NCBI RefSeq assembly: GCF_027595985.1
Contig: NC_073303.1
Span: 188,187,095-188,251,094, forward strand
Source of the DNA: Sorex araneus
Lineage: Eukaryota > Chordata > Mammalia > Eulipotyphla > Soricidae
Length of the DNA: 64,000 nt
Reading direction: 5' to 3'
Below the pieces are notes generated by a model. That model saw nothing but the letters and a program-made list of their open reading frames with translations, searched no databases and was not told the origin of the DNA. Both the position numbers and the translations under genes were made by a program. How positions within the stretch are numbered: the first letter of the stretch is position 1; each line of letters opens with the position of its first letter. This document shows positions 22,761 to 33,770 of this stretch, one piece after another.

Positions 22761-24941
22761 CTTTCTTCCTCACTAGAGCTGACCTATGACTTGATTTAGT
22801 CAACAGAATGCAAAGTATCCGTGGGAGGACATTTTCAACCCAGATCATCGATCATTATAATTTGTTTGTTGTCACTGAGAACACCACCCGTTTGTTATAG
22901 AAGGGTAGTGGGCAGAAGACGCTTCATCTCTAAGGTTTTTGTAGATTAACCATTGTTCAGTTGACATGATCTTGAAGTCAAGATCAGTCATGTTTGACAT
23001 AGATCTGTAAAATTTTCCAGGACTAAATCTCATGAGAAACAATTTAATGATTTTAGTTTCAAAACTCTACAGTTGCAGGTTGCAATTCTTATGTGCTTAA
23101 TTTGCCTGGTTCTAGTTTTAACAAATAAAGTAATTTTTTACGTACTTAGATTGGGTTGTTTTGTTATATCTCATAATCTATAAATAAGAAGTTCAGCATG
23201 GTCAGTCATTCAAGCATATATCTAATCATTAAACCTTGCATCTCCCATTTCACTGTTAAATGCTTACTCTTCTAGTTCACAATAATGTCAATGTGTGGAT
23301 GTTGACCAGTTTATAAAACTTGTACCCAAGAGTTACTCCATTTCTCTTGCCAATTAAAAGTTTTTTTTTATGATACAAATGCCTGAGAGTGATTATTTCT
23401 ATATTTTTACTTAAAAATGCAAATGTTTTAACATATGGGCTAACATTTCTTTTAGGAACTTTTTTCTTACCATGATAGTATCAGTATTAGTTTATCAGTA
23501 TATGTAGCTAGGATAATAATCAATGTCCTTTTGGATAAATGACAAGCACCCATTTTTAGCCCCTTGAGCAGGCAATGTAGTCATTGGCTACATATAAAAA
23601 GGAAAGTTAAAAACATGCTCTGCTTTTATGTCTGAAACTAAGTGTAGGTGTACTTTCGTTTGTTTTCTCTCTCCCTCCTGCTACCAACCTCTGAGTATAA
23701 CAATAGAGCTTTTCTCTACATGACCACAGGACAAAAAAAGATGCATCTTGGAGCTGTGGACCCTTGGTCAAAGAAGAAATAACTAACCCATAAAATAAAA
23801 CCACCTACTTAGACTATTAGAGAAATATAAACTATGTGGGTCTTTTGTTTATGCTGCACTGAGTAAGCTTAATATAATAGCTATCAGTTTTATTCTTAAC
23901 TTTTCACAATCTTGTACACCCAGTTTCTGACCACATTTTTTTCTATATTTCTTGCTTTCTAACTCATACCTGTATATCAAATCAGAATTTAAATCCATAT
24001 TTTGTTATATCTGATGTAAAACTCCATAGAAGCCTCTTGATGAGGGGGTTTCTGCTGGTCAGACTTAATTGTACTTATTTGCACAGCAAGACAGATTTCA
24101 GCATACATTAAAGCTAACTAATTTTTTTATCGTGGCTCCCATATCAAACAATGTGAAAGGTCAGTAAAATACGTGGAATTTGTTCACTTCCCGCATGCCT
24201 GCATTATAAAGGTTCTTGCTATTATCTTAGAAATGCCAGAATGCATATGGTGTGCACAGAAGTCTAATTCCTACATGGAACATATAGAATATAATGCATT
24301 AGATACCTTTAATGAGCAAAGTATATACTAAATGTAACTCATGTTACAAAATAGTTGAGAGTATTAATGACTATTTTATGTTCTGGAGTGTCTGTGGTTC
24401 ATATTTAGTCTTATTAATGATCACAGTTGTGAGCTATAGATGACTGGATCATTCTGGAAGACACTATAAAATCTAATCCGGGGCTCGTTATCATTTTATC
24501 AGACTTTTGATAATTTCATTATATTGTTATGAGATTTGAAACTTATCCCTTTAAGAGACCAACGTCAAATACCAATTTCTCAATTCCATGGGCACTTATC
24601 ATCTGCTAAAAATCAAAAACAATGCTCAACTAATGCTAATGGCCTAATATATTCTGTACAATTTTCCACTCATTTATTTATCCTTCACTTAATTAACATC
24701 ATTTTATAATAGTGCAACTCAGTGGGCAGATAGAATTAGCACAAAGATGTATTCTGAATAATTAGAATGCAAAATCATTCTGTATGTTTTTCAATGGTCA
24801 TTGTTATCAACTATAAATAAGAATTTAAATTATATTCCAGGGAGATGCATTTTTTTCTGAGCTCAGTTTAAAAGGATGCACACTTACTCAATTCTGATCA
24901 TGCTTTATGTATATTCCCATGCATCCATAACATCACAACGT
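22761..24941. other. Unannotated AT-rich sequence
   Basis: No repeat or gene recognised over about 2.2 kb. It may contain eroded L1 at the left. Confidence 0.5.
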
Positions 24942-25108
24942 TGAGGCCTGAGTGATAGTACAGCAGGTAGGGCATTTGCCTTGCACATGGTCAACCCAGG
25001 TCTAATCCACGGCATCCCATGTGGTCCCCCAAATACTGCCAGGAGTAACCCCTGAGCATTGCTGGATGTGACCTAAAAAGCAAAAAATAAAATATAAATA
25101 AATAAAAA
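24942..25108 (+). repeat. A-tailed SINE
   Basis: Head 'cctgagtgatagtacagcaggtagg', body 'ggcatcccatgtggtcccccaaatactgccaggagtaacccc', tail 'aaaaagcaaaaaataaaatataaataaat'. Moderately diverged. Confidence 0.85.
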
Positions 25109-25114
25109 TTGTAT

Positions 25115-25249
25115 GGGGTGGAGCTATCGTACAGTGGGTAGGGCTCTTGCCTGACACACGGTCAATGGAGATTTGATACATGACAGTATATGAGGTCCCC
25201 TGAGCATATCGGAACATCCCTAAGCACAGTTATCTGTGGTCCCCATACC
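25115..25249 (+). repeat. Degenerate A-tailed SINE, tandem to previous
   Basis: A second head starts at 'ggggtggagctatcgtacagtgggtagg' directly after the tail of the preceding SINE. The body is shortened and diverged. Confidence 0.7.
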
Positions 25250-25260
25250 GAAAACTCATC

Positions 25261-25528
25261 ATTTTCTTATCACTGTATCACTGTTTCACTGTCATCCCAT
25301 TGTTCATCAATTTACCCAAGCGGGCACCAGTAACGTCTCTATTCCTCTCAGCTCTGAGATTTTAGCAACCTCTCCTTACTCGTCTTTCCCAACGATTGGA
25401 GGCTCTTTCTGGGTCAGGGGAATGAGGCCTATCGTTACTTTTTTTGGTATATTGAATATGCCATGGATAGCTTCCGGGTTCTGCCTGTGCAGGCAAGATA
25501 CTCTCGGTAGCTTGCTGGGCTCTCTAAA
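25261..25528 (-). repeat. RTE-tailed SINE, long-tail variant
   Basis: On the minus strand this copy has an additional ~95-base block between the body and the RTE-like tail (25345-25433: inverted 'ctcattcccctgacccag', 'ctaaaatctcaga'). The same block occurs at 28.05, 32.28, 36.61, 37.03 and 46.85 kb. The head is missing, cut at the start of the neighbouring microsatellite. Confidence 0.85.
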
Positions 25529-25529
25529 A

Positions 25530-25547
25530 AGTATCTATCTATCTATC

Positions 25548-25608
<61 letters not shown>
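25530..25608. repeat. (TATC)n microsatellite
   Basis: About 19 tetranucleotide units with one interruption near 25547. It begins where the SINE body breaks off and replaces the SINE head. The long plus-strand frame across it is an artefact of the repeat. Confidence 0.95.
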
Positions 25609-25883
25609 ACAAAGCATAACATATATGTATATATGTATATTGATCTCTATAATTTGTTGCCTACTAACTGAACTCCATCAAATATCATGTGGTATTATCG
25701 AAAAAGGGTAGGAAGTGTTTTATAATGTTTTATAATGTGTCACACAGCCGCAAAATGACTGCATGGTCCAGAAAGCGACCTGGAATGTGGGGGTGGCTGG
25801 GTAGTGGAGGCTGGCTGCTTCTATTAGCATTTTCTTTATATTAAGAAAATTAGGAAAATTAAGAAAATTTGCATTTTAGTTAT
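25609..25883. other. Unannotated sequence
   Basis: Nothing recognised apart from short 'ttaagaaaatt' direct repeats at 25838-25870 leading into the foldback. Confidence 0.5.
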
Positions 25884-25961
25884 TATGGTTATTATGAGAA
25901 TATTGGAGTATTAAGAAAATTTGTATTTTCTTAATACTCCAATATTCTCATAATAACCATA
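25884..25961. repeat. Perfect 37-bp inverted repeat, 4-nt loop
   Basis: The arms at 25884-25920 and 25925-25961 are exact reverse complements over 37 bases, separated by TTGT. The left arm begins TATGGTTATTATGAG. There is no matching transposon terminus or duplicated target. It could be a replication-slippage foldback, a hairpin-forming transcript, or an assembly artefact. Confidence 0.95.
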
Positions 25962-26157
25962 GTGATGTCATGATCTATAGCTACATAAGGAAACTGTTCC
26001 TAACACTGACCCAGGTTGTTTATATGTGTATATGTCACTGAAAATGTCAATTGCCTTGACAAAATAATAAATCACTTGTCTTATTCAACAGAAATTCTTG
26101 AAAACTCATAACACTTATTGGTAAGATACCAAGCCATATGTCTGAGTGTGAGTGTGT

Positions 26158-26191
<34 letters not shown>

Positions 26192-27492
26192 CTGTGTGTT
26201 GTGGTAAGCGTGCATAATCTTAAACCTTAAACTATACATCAGTATAAAAAAATCTTGAAATAATTTTGTGCTTAACTAGAGTACACTGCACTTTTTTTTC
26301 TTTATTATTTTGTAACTCAGGTAAATGATTGGCTCAATAATTACCTCAGGGAGGATCACGTATTTTGTATTTTTTAATCATTCCACAACTTTATATTATA
26401 CATAACCTGACAAGTATACACTGAGAGGATGGTTATTCATGGTTGCAGTGAATATAACTCCATGCTTTGATAATATGCTATCAATGATTAACAAATTTCT
26501 TATTACATCTCACTAAGCTGACTGATTTTATTCCATCTTCTTGGTAATTTTGAAGATCTACTAAAAGCAAGAAAGTAGTTTTGTTGTTGTTGATTTTATT
26601 GTTCACTTCTTGATTTTAGTTTTGTCTTGAACTATAAATTCTGAAAAAAAAGAGAGGGTGACTGCTCCCTGGCACGTGGGCAAGTCTACCAAATGTCACA
26701 CTGACTTTTCAAGAAGAGAAAGTTTTCTAATTGCTGTGCTGAGTGAGATAGCAGCAAAAACGAGTGCTCAAAATCTGTCTCTCTGGGTTTTTGTTTGTTT
26801 TTTTTTGTGTTATATATGTTCTATAGAATGTGCTTTATCTTGGAATTTCCCTTTAGAGTACTTCTTGAATATAGAAGAAGAGTTTCAGGAAAATGGGAGG
26901 GGGACATTGAGAAAAACTCTCCAAATTAAAATGAATGATGATGTATTTTCTATTTATTACTCCTTAAGATGTAACATGTAACAGGTTCTTACATTCGTTG
27001 AACTGTGTTGAGGTAAAACAAATATAGGAACAAGCCAGGGGTTTGAATAAGTTTCTGCTTGCTGATATTGCCTGCAAAACTGAGTGTGAGGAAATTATGA
27101 TGTTTTTGTCTAGCCCAATTTTAAAGTGAAAGTGAGTTGCGACTTCGAATCATCCCTTGAAGGCCTGGTTTTATTCCTGTGAGGGAATCATTTTTAAGAA
27201 TGTTGTTCATTTTGGAAGACCGTTTTAGTTTAAACTAGATATTTTTACTTAAATAGGCATAGAGAATGTGTAGCTTGTGGCAATGCTTTGAAAGCAAATG
27301 AAAAGTGAAAGCAGCTTTGTGAATCTCTGTGACATAAGGCATATTTCCCCTGTTCCTCCGACATACTGGTATTGCAATCAATGCATCAGTCCACAACTGA
27401 TGCCATATCAAACCTTACACTCTTATTAAGAATTTTAACCCCTTATATCACTCAAAGCTAAATATATAGTTTGTTAAAATTGATTGGATTTG
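25962..27492. other. Unannotated; (GT)n microsatellite at 26147-26200
   Basis: The GT run is interrupted by TATG and TCTG units. The plus-strand frame 26658-26981 (107 codons) has no recognisable features. Nothing else was identified. Confidence 0.5.
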
Positions 27493-27662
27493 GAGAACCA
27501 GAATGACAGTATAGCAAGTTAAGCATTTGCCTTGTACACAGCAGACCTGGGTTTGATCCTTGGAACTCCAAAAGGTATCTCAAGCCCCCTCAGAAATAAC
27601 CCACCAGTGTAGAGACAGAAGTAGCCTCAAGTTGGCCAACTGTGGCTCCATACCAAAACAAA
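27493..27662 (+). repeat. Degenerate A-tailed SINE
   Basis: Head 'agaatgacagtatagcaagttaagcatttgccttg', B-box-like GGTTTGATCCTT, then a body with 'gtagagacagaagtagcctcaag'. Old copy with the tail reduced to 'ccaaaacaaat'. Confidence 0.7.
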
Positions 27663-27910
27663 TATGATTGAATGTATATATCAGAAAAAATAAATTGCAC
27701 ATTATCCAGTTTTAAGTCCCATACAGAATGCTCATATCTTTCAAAGAGTAAATTTGGAACATACTTTGGGATAAAAATTAAAAAGACCTTTTGTTAGTTT
27801 ACAAGTATTTCCTAAGCTAGAGAATCCAAATCCATATATTAATTGTAAATTTTACATTTATATTTTATATAAATATATATTATTTATATTTTACATTTAT
27901 ACAAAACAAT

Positions 27911-28206
27911 GCTCCTGGAAGCATATAGATATCTTATAGCCTAGTTTTCCCTCTCAGAGAATGTGGCAAGCTATGGAGAGTTTTCTGCCCGCATGGAAGA
28001 GCCTGGTAAGCTCCCCGTGGCATATTCATATGCCAAAACCAGTAACAATGTTGGGTCTCATTCCCCTGACCCTGAAAGAGCTTCCAATGCAACACTGTTG
28101 GAAAGGACAAGTAAAGAGAGGCTTCTAAAACTCAGGGCTAACAAATGGAGACATTACTGAGACCACCCGAGAAAATTGAGTATCAACGGAATTATGATGA
28201 TGATGG
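27911..28206 (+). repeat. Composite SINE, headless, long-tail variant
   Basis: The 5' part (GCTCCTGGA ... CTTATAGCCTAGTT) is not the tRNA head. It matches the start of the second module of the element at 46.3-47.0 kb. Next come the SINE body (CCCGTGGCATATTC, CCAAAACCAGTAACAA), the extra block 'ctcattcccctgaccctgaaagag', and the RTE-like tail ending in GATGATGATGG. Confidence 0.8.
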
Positions 28207-28299
28207 TAATGAATTTTTTTACATACATAAAAAAATGACTACTTAAATTCTAAATTTGTTATTTTTACTGAAAAGTATATAACCTTATGATCACTTGTA

Positions 28300-29462
28300 T
28301 CACTTGTCATCCCATTGTTCATTGATTTCCTCAAGCAGGTGCCAGTAATGTCTCCATTCATCCCTGTCACGCGCTAGTGTAGCCCAATAGCATCTGCTCA
28401 CCCCAGGAACATGAAGAGTTTCAAACCATTCATTCGGGGTCTTGATGAAGAAGTCTGACCTTTTCATAGGTGGGTGGCCACGTGGTCTTTTGACATCAGG
28501 TGGAATTCAGTCGGTAACAGCTCAAATGCATAGGTCGTCTCTAAATTGCATTGCATGTCCGGGCCATCTGATTTTCGAGCCCTTGACAAACAAGACAGCA
28601 TCCCTGATTTTCGATCGTTGATGGAGGCCGGAACTCCAGTTTCCTTTTCTCACTTGAGTGAAATGTGATACTCCAAGCATAGCTCTTTCGATTCCTCTTT
28701 GGGATACCCGAATAGCATTCTCATCCTGTTTGCGTAGGGCCCAGGTCTCTGAGGCATATGTTAGTGCAGGAAGAACGGTGGAGTTAAAAAGATGTGCCCA
28801 GAGTTGGAGCCTCTTCATCCTCTTACCACTTCTTCAATACTCTTGAACGTGTTCCACACTGCTCTCTTTGGAAGTTCAGGTGCCAGATTGTTTGTCATGT
28901 TGAGTTCTCGACCTAGGTACACATGACTGCTGCATTCGGAGATGTTCTTTCTGTTGAGGGCAAATGGAACATGAGGAAATAGTCCGATTCTCATGAATAT
29001 TGCCTTTGTCAGAATCAGCTGCAGTTTGACCTTTCCACACTCATGGTCCAAGTCGGCCAGCATTCATGCTGCTTGGCTTATAGTTGGTGTTACTGGAATA
29101 ATGTCATCAGCAAATAGGAAGTGGCAAGATAGTAGCCGACTATCTATCTTCACTCAAATTCCTCCCCATTCCAGTCATCACTGAGGATAGTACTGAAGAG
29201 TTTCAGTGAACTGGTGCCGCCCTGCTGATCACTTTTCCTTACGTCGATGATTACTTCCTTGAAGAATGGTGAGATTCTGGTGGTGAATCCGTAACACAGC
29301 TCATTGAGGATTCTGATGTACTGAGTTTGAATGCCCTATTTGTCTAGGGCTTCGATGACCGCTTCGGTCTCAACAGTATCAAAGGTCATCTTTAAATCAA
29401 GGAACATTAGACAGAGCGGCATCTTGAGCTCTCGCAAAACCTCAATGATAGAAACTTTTAAG
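28300..29462 (-). mobile_element. RTE-type retrotransposon, 5'-truncated
   Basis: A minus-strand copy of a nematode-like RTE element covering the second half of the reverse transcriptase and the C-terminal region. Reading down the minus strand: MPLCLMFLDLK near 29423, TEAVIEAL near 29365, FTTRISPF near 29285, the catalytic LFADDI at 29096-29114, then NISECSSHVYLGRELN (about 28960-28912), VLPALTYASETWALRKQDEN, and KIRWPGHAMQ. Two long frames survive (28815-29063 and 28522-28818), but stops and frameshifts make it non-functional. The stop codon lies at 28300-28302, followed by a very short ACAAGTGAT repeat tail. The 5' end is truncated within the reverse transcriptase. Resemblance is to RTE proteins of strongylid nematodes, not to mammalian BovB or L2. 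Confidence 0.88.
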
Positions 29463-29848
29463 AACCTTATGATAAACCTTATGAAAGAAATTTTAACATT
29501 TTCTGAATTATTTTAGAAACAAAAAGATAAACTAGCAGTGTAATTTAGTTTTAGTAGTGTGTGCTCGAGTAGGGAAAGGAAGGAAATGGAAGGCATGTTT
29601 CTACATCGTGAAATATATGAATCACATGAACATATTTTGATCTCTGCCTTAACAAAGTAATCTTGGTACAGAATTACATTATGCACGAATAACTAAAATA
29701 TATGCATTTTCTCATTTTACTATATTTTTATAAATATAAAATAACACATTTATAAATGATAGACATTACTCATATTTGTATGAAAAGCCAGTGTGGATTA
29801 TTTTACTAAATTTTTTGTGAGAGGGAAAGCTGTAATCTTATAATTTTT
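29463..29848. other. Unannotated AT-rich sequence
   Basis: Nothing recognised. Confidence 0.5.
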
Positions 29849-30800
29849 AAAAAAGCTACATACGTATTTCCCCCCAAAAAGAAAAAGACAGTCCTATTGC
29901 CAATGAGGCATTTGATAATTCTCCATTACTAAGCATATAGAGATATTAAGTCCTGCTGTTTGTTACATAACTTTTCTTTTTCCCCCTTGCCCCGCGCCAC
30001 CGAGTTCACGCCTGTTTAGTAATCGCCACGCTGTCTGACAAAGGGAAAAAAAACCGAAGAGGATGGTTATTTCCCGTCATCAGCCGGCGTGGGGCTCTGG
30101 CTTAGTTGATAGTCTAGTAGAGTGTCTGGAAGCAGTTTCTGGAACCAAAGCTCTTGCGCTGATATCGGCTCCGGCTCGAGATACCACCAGCGTCCCGCTG
30201 GTCCATGTACCTAATTTTTCCCCTTATTTCCCATTCCCACGCCACCAGGTCTGTTTGCTTAATGGACATCACACTATGTTTGACACCACGCCACGTTTCT
30301 TCCCGAGAAAGAAGGATATTTCTTCTCAGCCACGTGGGGATATAGCTTAGTTCAGTCTAGAGAGATGGCTACCATTTTGATTGCCTTCAATATTTCAACA
30401 AAATACTTACTATTCTTGTTAGGAACACCCACAAAAGTCCGACCCATTAAGAAGGAACCATTACATACTGCTGATACTAAGATGACATTAAGTCGCGCAG
30501 TAGTGAGTTGTGTGTTGAAACATGGAATGTAATTGAGATAAGCGCAAATGAAGTGAAACCTATCACGTATAAGGGTGGGGACTAGGGAGGTGGGAGGGGG
30601 CGGCAGATAGACTGGGGGGGTTGGGAATGTAAGATGGGCACTGGTGAAGGAAGGGGTATTTGAATATTGTATAACTGACATAATCCTGAGAACTTTGTAA
30701 CCCTCCACTTGGTGATTCAATAAAAAAAAAAAATAATAAATAAATAAAAAAATAAAAAAATAAAAAACAAAAACAAAAAAAAAAGCTACATACGTATTTC
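29849..30800 (+). mobile_element. L1-type 3' family insertion with 5' inversion
   Basis: A single retrotransposition product. The right part (about 30493-30720) is the family 3' end in sense, with a G-rich tract near 30573-30602, 'ggtgattcaataaaa' and a 60-base A-rich tail. The left part (29871-30492) is the adjoining upstream segment in inverted orientation, as shown by the uninverted copy at 43.65-44.53 kb. Flanking copies of an A-run plus GCTACATACGTATTTC (29855-29870 and 30785-30800) form a target-site duplication of about 20 bp at a TTTTT/AAAAAA-type site. The frame at 30063-30350 is inside the inverted part and is not a gene. Confidence 0.88.
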
Positions 30801-31516
30801 ATCTTTAAAGAAACTGTAGAATATACTGAGGTTTATTTAAATGCAAAGAACTTATATATATATAATATGCATGTCTTTTTGCTTTCTTATAGAAAATATA
30901 TTTTCTAAACAGCAGAATTTTATAAAATATTTTGTTCAAGGTTACTAATACAATTACATAGCATTATTTCTTGATCCAGTGGTACAGCTCACAAAGTTTC
31001 CCAGTTTTAGATTCTAAATAAGATTTCCTGCTGAAGTAAATAATGAGCAATTTAGCATACAAAAGGCAAAGCAGCCACTACATAATTTTACTCTTCATTA
31101 ATGCATTATTTAAAAAAATATACTTATGGGTATTTTCTTGCTGAAAGGGTAATGTAAAAAGTGTTCTATTTGAAATTGGTGGAGTTTATTATAACATCAA
31201 GAAAAATGAGAAAAGTACAACTGAGTACCTAATGTATATTGTACTCACTACTAAGAACCATATATATATGCATGTAATTTAATATTCACAGAAATCATAT
31301 GACAAAGGTAATGTTGTTCAATTTCATTAGAGGGAATACTTACAAACATCTTCAGAAAAATTTATTCAATGTTCCAATATCAGGGAACCTAGAGATTAAT
31401 TATTAAAATATTTGACATATCTTGTCATAAAGTGCTTGCACTTGTAATAATGTAGCAAGATGTGAATCATTGTTGCTTGTGTAAAAAGAATTAGAAAGTT
31501 AGTATGTTCAACTACT
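30801..31516. other. Unannotated AT-rich sequence
   Basis: Nothing recognised. Two short TATATA runs near 30853 and 31260. Confidence 0.5.
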
Positions 31517-31702
31517 CCAGGACTTCTCAACTCACAACTGTTGACATTTTGATAATTCATTTTTGTAGACAATAAAGACATTTAGCAGCATCTCTGGTTT
31601 ATTTAAACTGGATGCAAATAGCACATGCCACCCAACGGAAAAATAAGTATCTCAATATTCAGAAATGTTTTTTGGTAGAAGAACTATGTCCCTTGAGAAG
31701 TA
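31517..31702 (+). mobile_element. MER5A-like hAT-Charlie MITE fossil
   Basis: 'gacttctcaactcacaactgttgacattttg', then 'acatttagcagcatctctgg', then 'ggatgcaaatagcac', then 'cccttgagaag' follow the internal order of the non-autonomous hAT transposon MER5A, including the short inverted ends (ttctcaa / ttgagaag). It has no coding capacity and is an ancient insertion shared widely in placental mammals. Confidence 0.75.
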
Positions 31703-32019
31703 GAATGGTGTAATTGTATTGATAATTAGGAAGCTTGATCCTGAACAATTTCTGTCCTTCTGTTTTGTACATACAATCACCCTGAGGCTAAATAGAACAA
31801 AAATTACAGAACAATAATGCAACGATCAATAGAATAATGAAGTCAAATAACAAAAATTATATATTACAATTTTAATATTTTCAGTGAAATTCACTGTAAC
31901 AGAACTGTTAAGTACATGATAAAAATTTAGGAAAGGCAATTGTATTTTAAAGGAAAAGGGATTTCATACATGTTCCTGTTCCTTAGTAAATGAGTCACTA
32001 TATATACGAATTTGGGACC
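31703..32019. other. Unannotated AT-rich sequence
   Basis: Nothing recognised. Confidence 0.5.
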
Positions 32020-32210
32020 CCGCACCAGGATGCTTTCACTCGGGGTGTGCCAGAGAGGGTCGGGTGAGAACCCTCCCCGCCCCAAGGGACCCAGCCCCAG
32101 CAGCCGACCTCCACTACCCAAGTGCTGCCACGCTCCAGGCTGCTTTCTGGCCGATCGTCATTATAAGACATTTCCTGCCCATTTTCCATAATTACCACAC
32201 CATATTTGAT
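32020..32210. repeat. GC-rich module, possible composite-SINE part
   Basis: A 190-base GC-rich island in AT-rich DNA. Its right end ('ctgcccattttccataattaccacacc') loosely resembles the GC-rich module at 46606-46640, and a long-tail SINE follows about 60 bases downstream, so it may belong to the same composite family. I do not regard the frames here as genes. Confidence 0.35.
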
Positions 32211-32272
32211 GGAATTCAGACAGTAGGCAACAAATCATAGAGTAATATTATATATATGTATATATGTAAACT

Positions 32273-32432
32273 GGGTCTCATTCCTCTGACCCTGAGAGAG
32301 CCTCTGGTATGGCATCATTGGAAGGACGAGTAAAGAGAGGCTTCTAAAATCTCAGGGCTTGGACGAATGGAGATGTTACTGATACCGCTCGAGAAATTCA
32401 ACAATCAACAGGATGATGATGATGATGATGAT
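32273..32432 (+). repeat. Long-tail RTE-type SINE, 5'-truncated
   Basis: Starts at 'gggtctcattcctctgaccctgagagagcctc', contains 'ggaaggacgagtaaagagaggcttctaaaatctcaggg', and then the RTE-like tail ending in (GAT)n. Confidence 0.85.
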
Positions 32433-32450
32433 ATATGTATATTATATCAT

Positions 32451-32664
32451 GGTATCACTGTCATCCCTTTACTCATCGATTTGCTGAGCAGGCACCAGTA
32501 ACATCTCTATTGTGATACTTGTTGTATTGTTTTTTGCATATCAAATATGCCACGAGTAGCTTGCTAGGCTTTGTCGTGTGAGCGAGATACTCTGGGTAGC
32601 TTGCTGGGCTCTATGACAGGGGCAGAGGAATCAAACCCGGGCTGGGCTGCCTGCAAGATAAGCA
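32451..32664 (-). repeat. RTE-tailed SINE, head eroded
   Basis: Minus-strand copy with tail, body and part of the B-box region ('aatcaaacccgggctggg'). The head is cut by the next element. Confidence 0.85.
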
Positions 32665-32665
32665 T

Positions 32666-32766
32666 GGAGAGGCTGCTAACATCTCAGGGCTAGGAGTAAT
32701 AAAGACATTAATGGTACCTGCTCGAGTAAATTGGCGAACAACGGGATGGCAATGATACAGTGATAT
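32666..32766 (+). repeat. Long-tail RTE-type SINE fragment
   Basis: Contains 'ggagaggctgctaacatctcagggctagg' and the RTE-like tail. It abuts the minus-strand SINE head to head, giving a nested cluster. Confidence 0.8.
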
Positions 32767-32939
32767 ATGTTTTTATACTTGTCTATGGTCCTTAGAAATA
32801 AAGTAAAATAAAATAAATTAAAAAATAATATTAATATTAAAAATATTTACTGTTAGAGATCAAGGCAGTAGCTAAGTTATGGAGTGCATGCATTGCTGTG
32901 AGGTCCCAGATCCCATTTCTGAAAGGAAAAAAAAAAGAC

Positions 32940-33770
32940 AGGTGTAAAAAACTAAAGCTCGCCAAGGGGCGCGTGCACTCGCGGGCTCTCCAGGTGGCTG
33001 TGTCCACCGCCCACGTTCAGTGCTCTGGAACCGCTGTGTATGGGCTGGATCGGGACAGCCATTGGCCAAGGACAGGCGAAGGAAGAACGAGGACGAAGCT
33101 GGTTGCTGATTAGTTACCGTTTATTCAATCTTCCGTCTTTCTCATCTCCTGCACTCCCAGCTCCATCCTCTCTCTGGATCAACTCCAGCCTTTCTCTGGC
33201 TCCTCTGACTCTCCTCCTACTTCTCTCTCCCACCTTGCCCTCTAGGCTACACCCAGCCAGGTAGCAAAATCAACATAAGAAAGCCCTTCCTGAGGGCAGG
33301 GCATTCCAAAGCCCTTCCTCACTCTTAAGGTTTTTTTTCTTTTTCTTTCCTTAGTCCAAACACTTACTTAATACTAGTTATTTTTGTATGGACATAGCAA
33401 GAGATATGAGGCTTGCAAGGCAGCTCTCCTGGCCACATCTTGCCACAGGCTCAGACCACAGCACTCAGGCCAGACTAATCACTCCTAACCCTAGCAGGGT
33501 ACAAATCTAGTTATCACTGTTTGGATCATGACAGCATTTGTCCATGATCAAGCTCTTAACTTATAGTTAAGCATTAGGCACTATGGCCAGGCCCATCTCA
33601 ATGCCAGGTAGCACACAACTCACCGCTTGCCCTGGGTCCGTCTCGTCCCTCGTCGGGACCCTGCTTTTGGGGGTGCTAGGAAGTAAGGGCAACTGAGGCT
33701 TAGGTCGAGAGAACAGATGCCCTGGAGGAAAATATCATGTAGAGTCAAATGACTCCCAGGTTGCAAAAGC
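32940..33770 (-). repeat. LTR-like GC-rich block (possible ERV)
   Basis: Read on the minus strand, a GA-rich U3-like region (33250-33150) leads to AATAAA at 33125-33120, followed by a GC- and CpG-rich U5-like stretch ending near 32940. The region 33600-33680 is again CpG-rich ('gtctcgtccctcgtcgggaccc'). This layout resembles class II endogenous retrovirus LTRs. No internal gag, pol or env reading, primer-binding site or target-site duplication was found, so extent and class are uncertain. An unrelated CpG-rich repeat is the alternative. Confidence 0.42.

Noticed and set aside
25530..25608. Regular repeat array considered as CRISPR-like
   Set aside because: It is a pure TATC microsatellite without spacers, in a mammalian genome.
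25884..25961. Calling the foldback a microRNA gene
   Set aside because: Hairpin shape alone is not evidence. The arms are perfectly paired, unlike typical animal microRNA precursors, and no expression data are available.
32940..33770. Calling a full endogenous retrovirus
   Set aside because: No gag, pol or env text, no primer-binding site and no second LTR could be found nearby.
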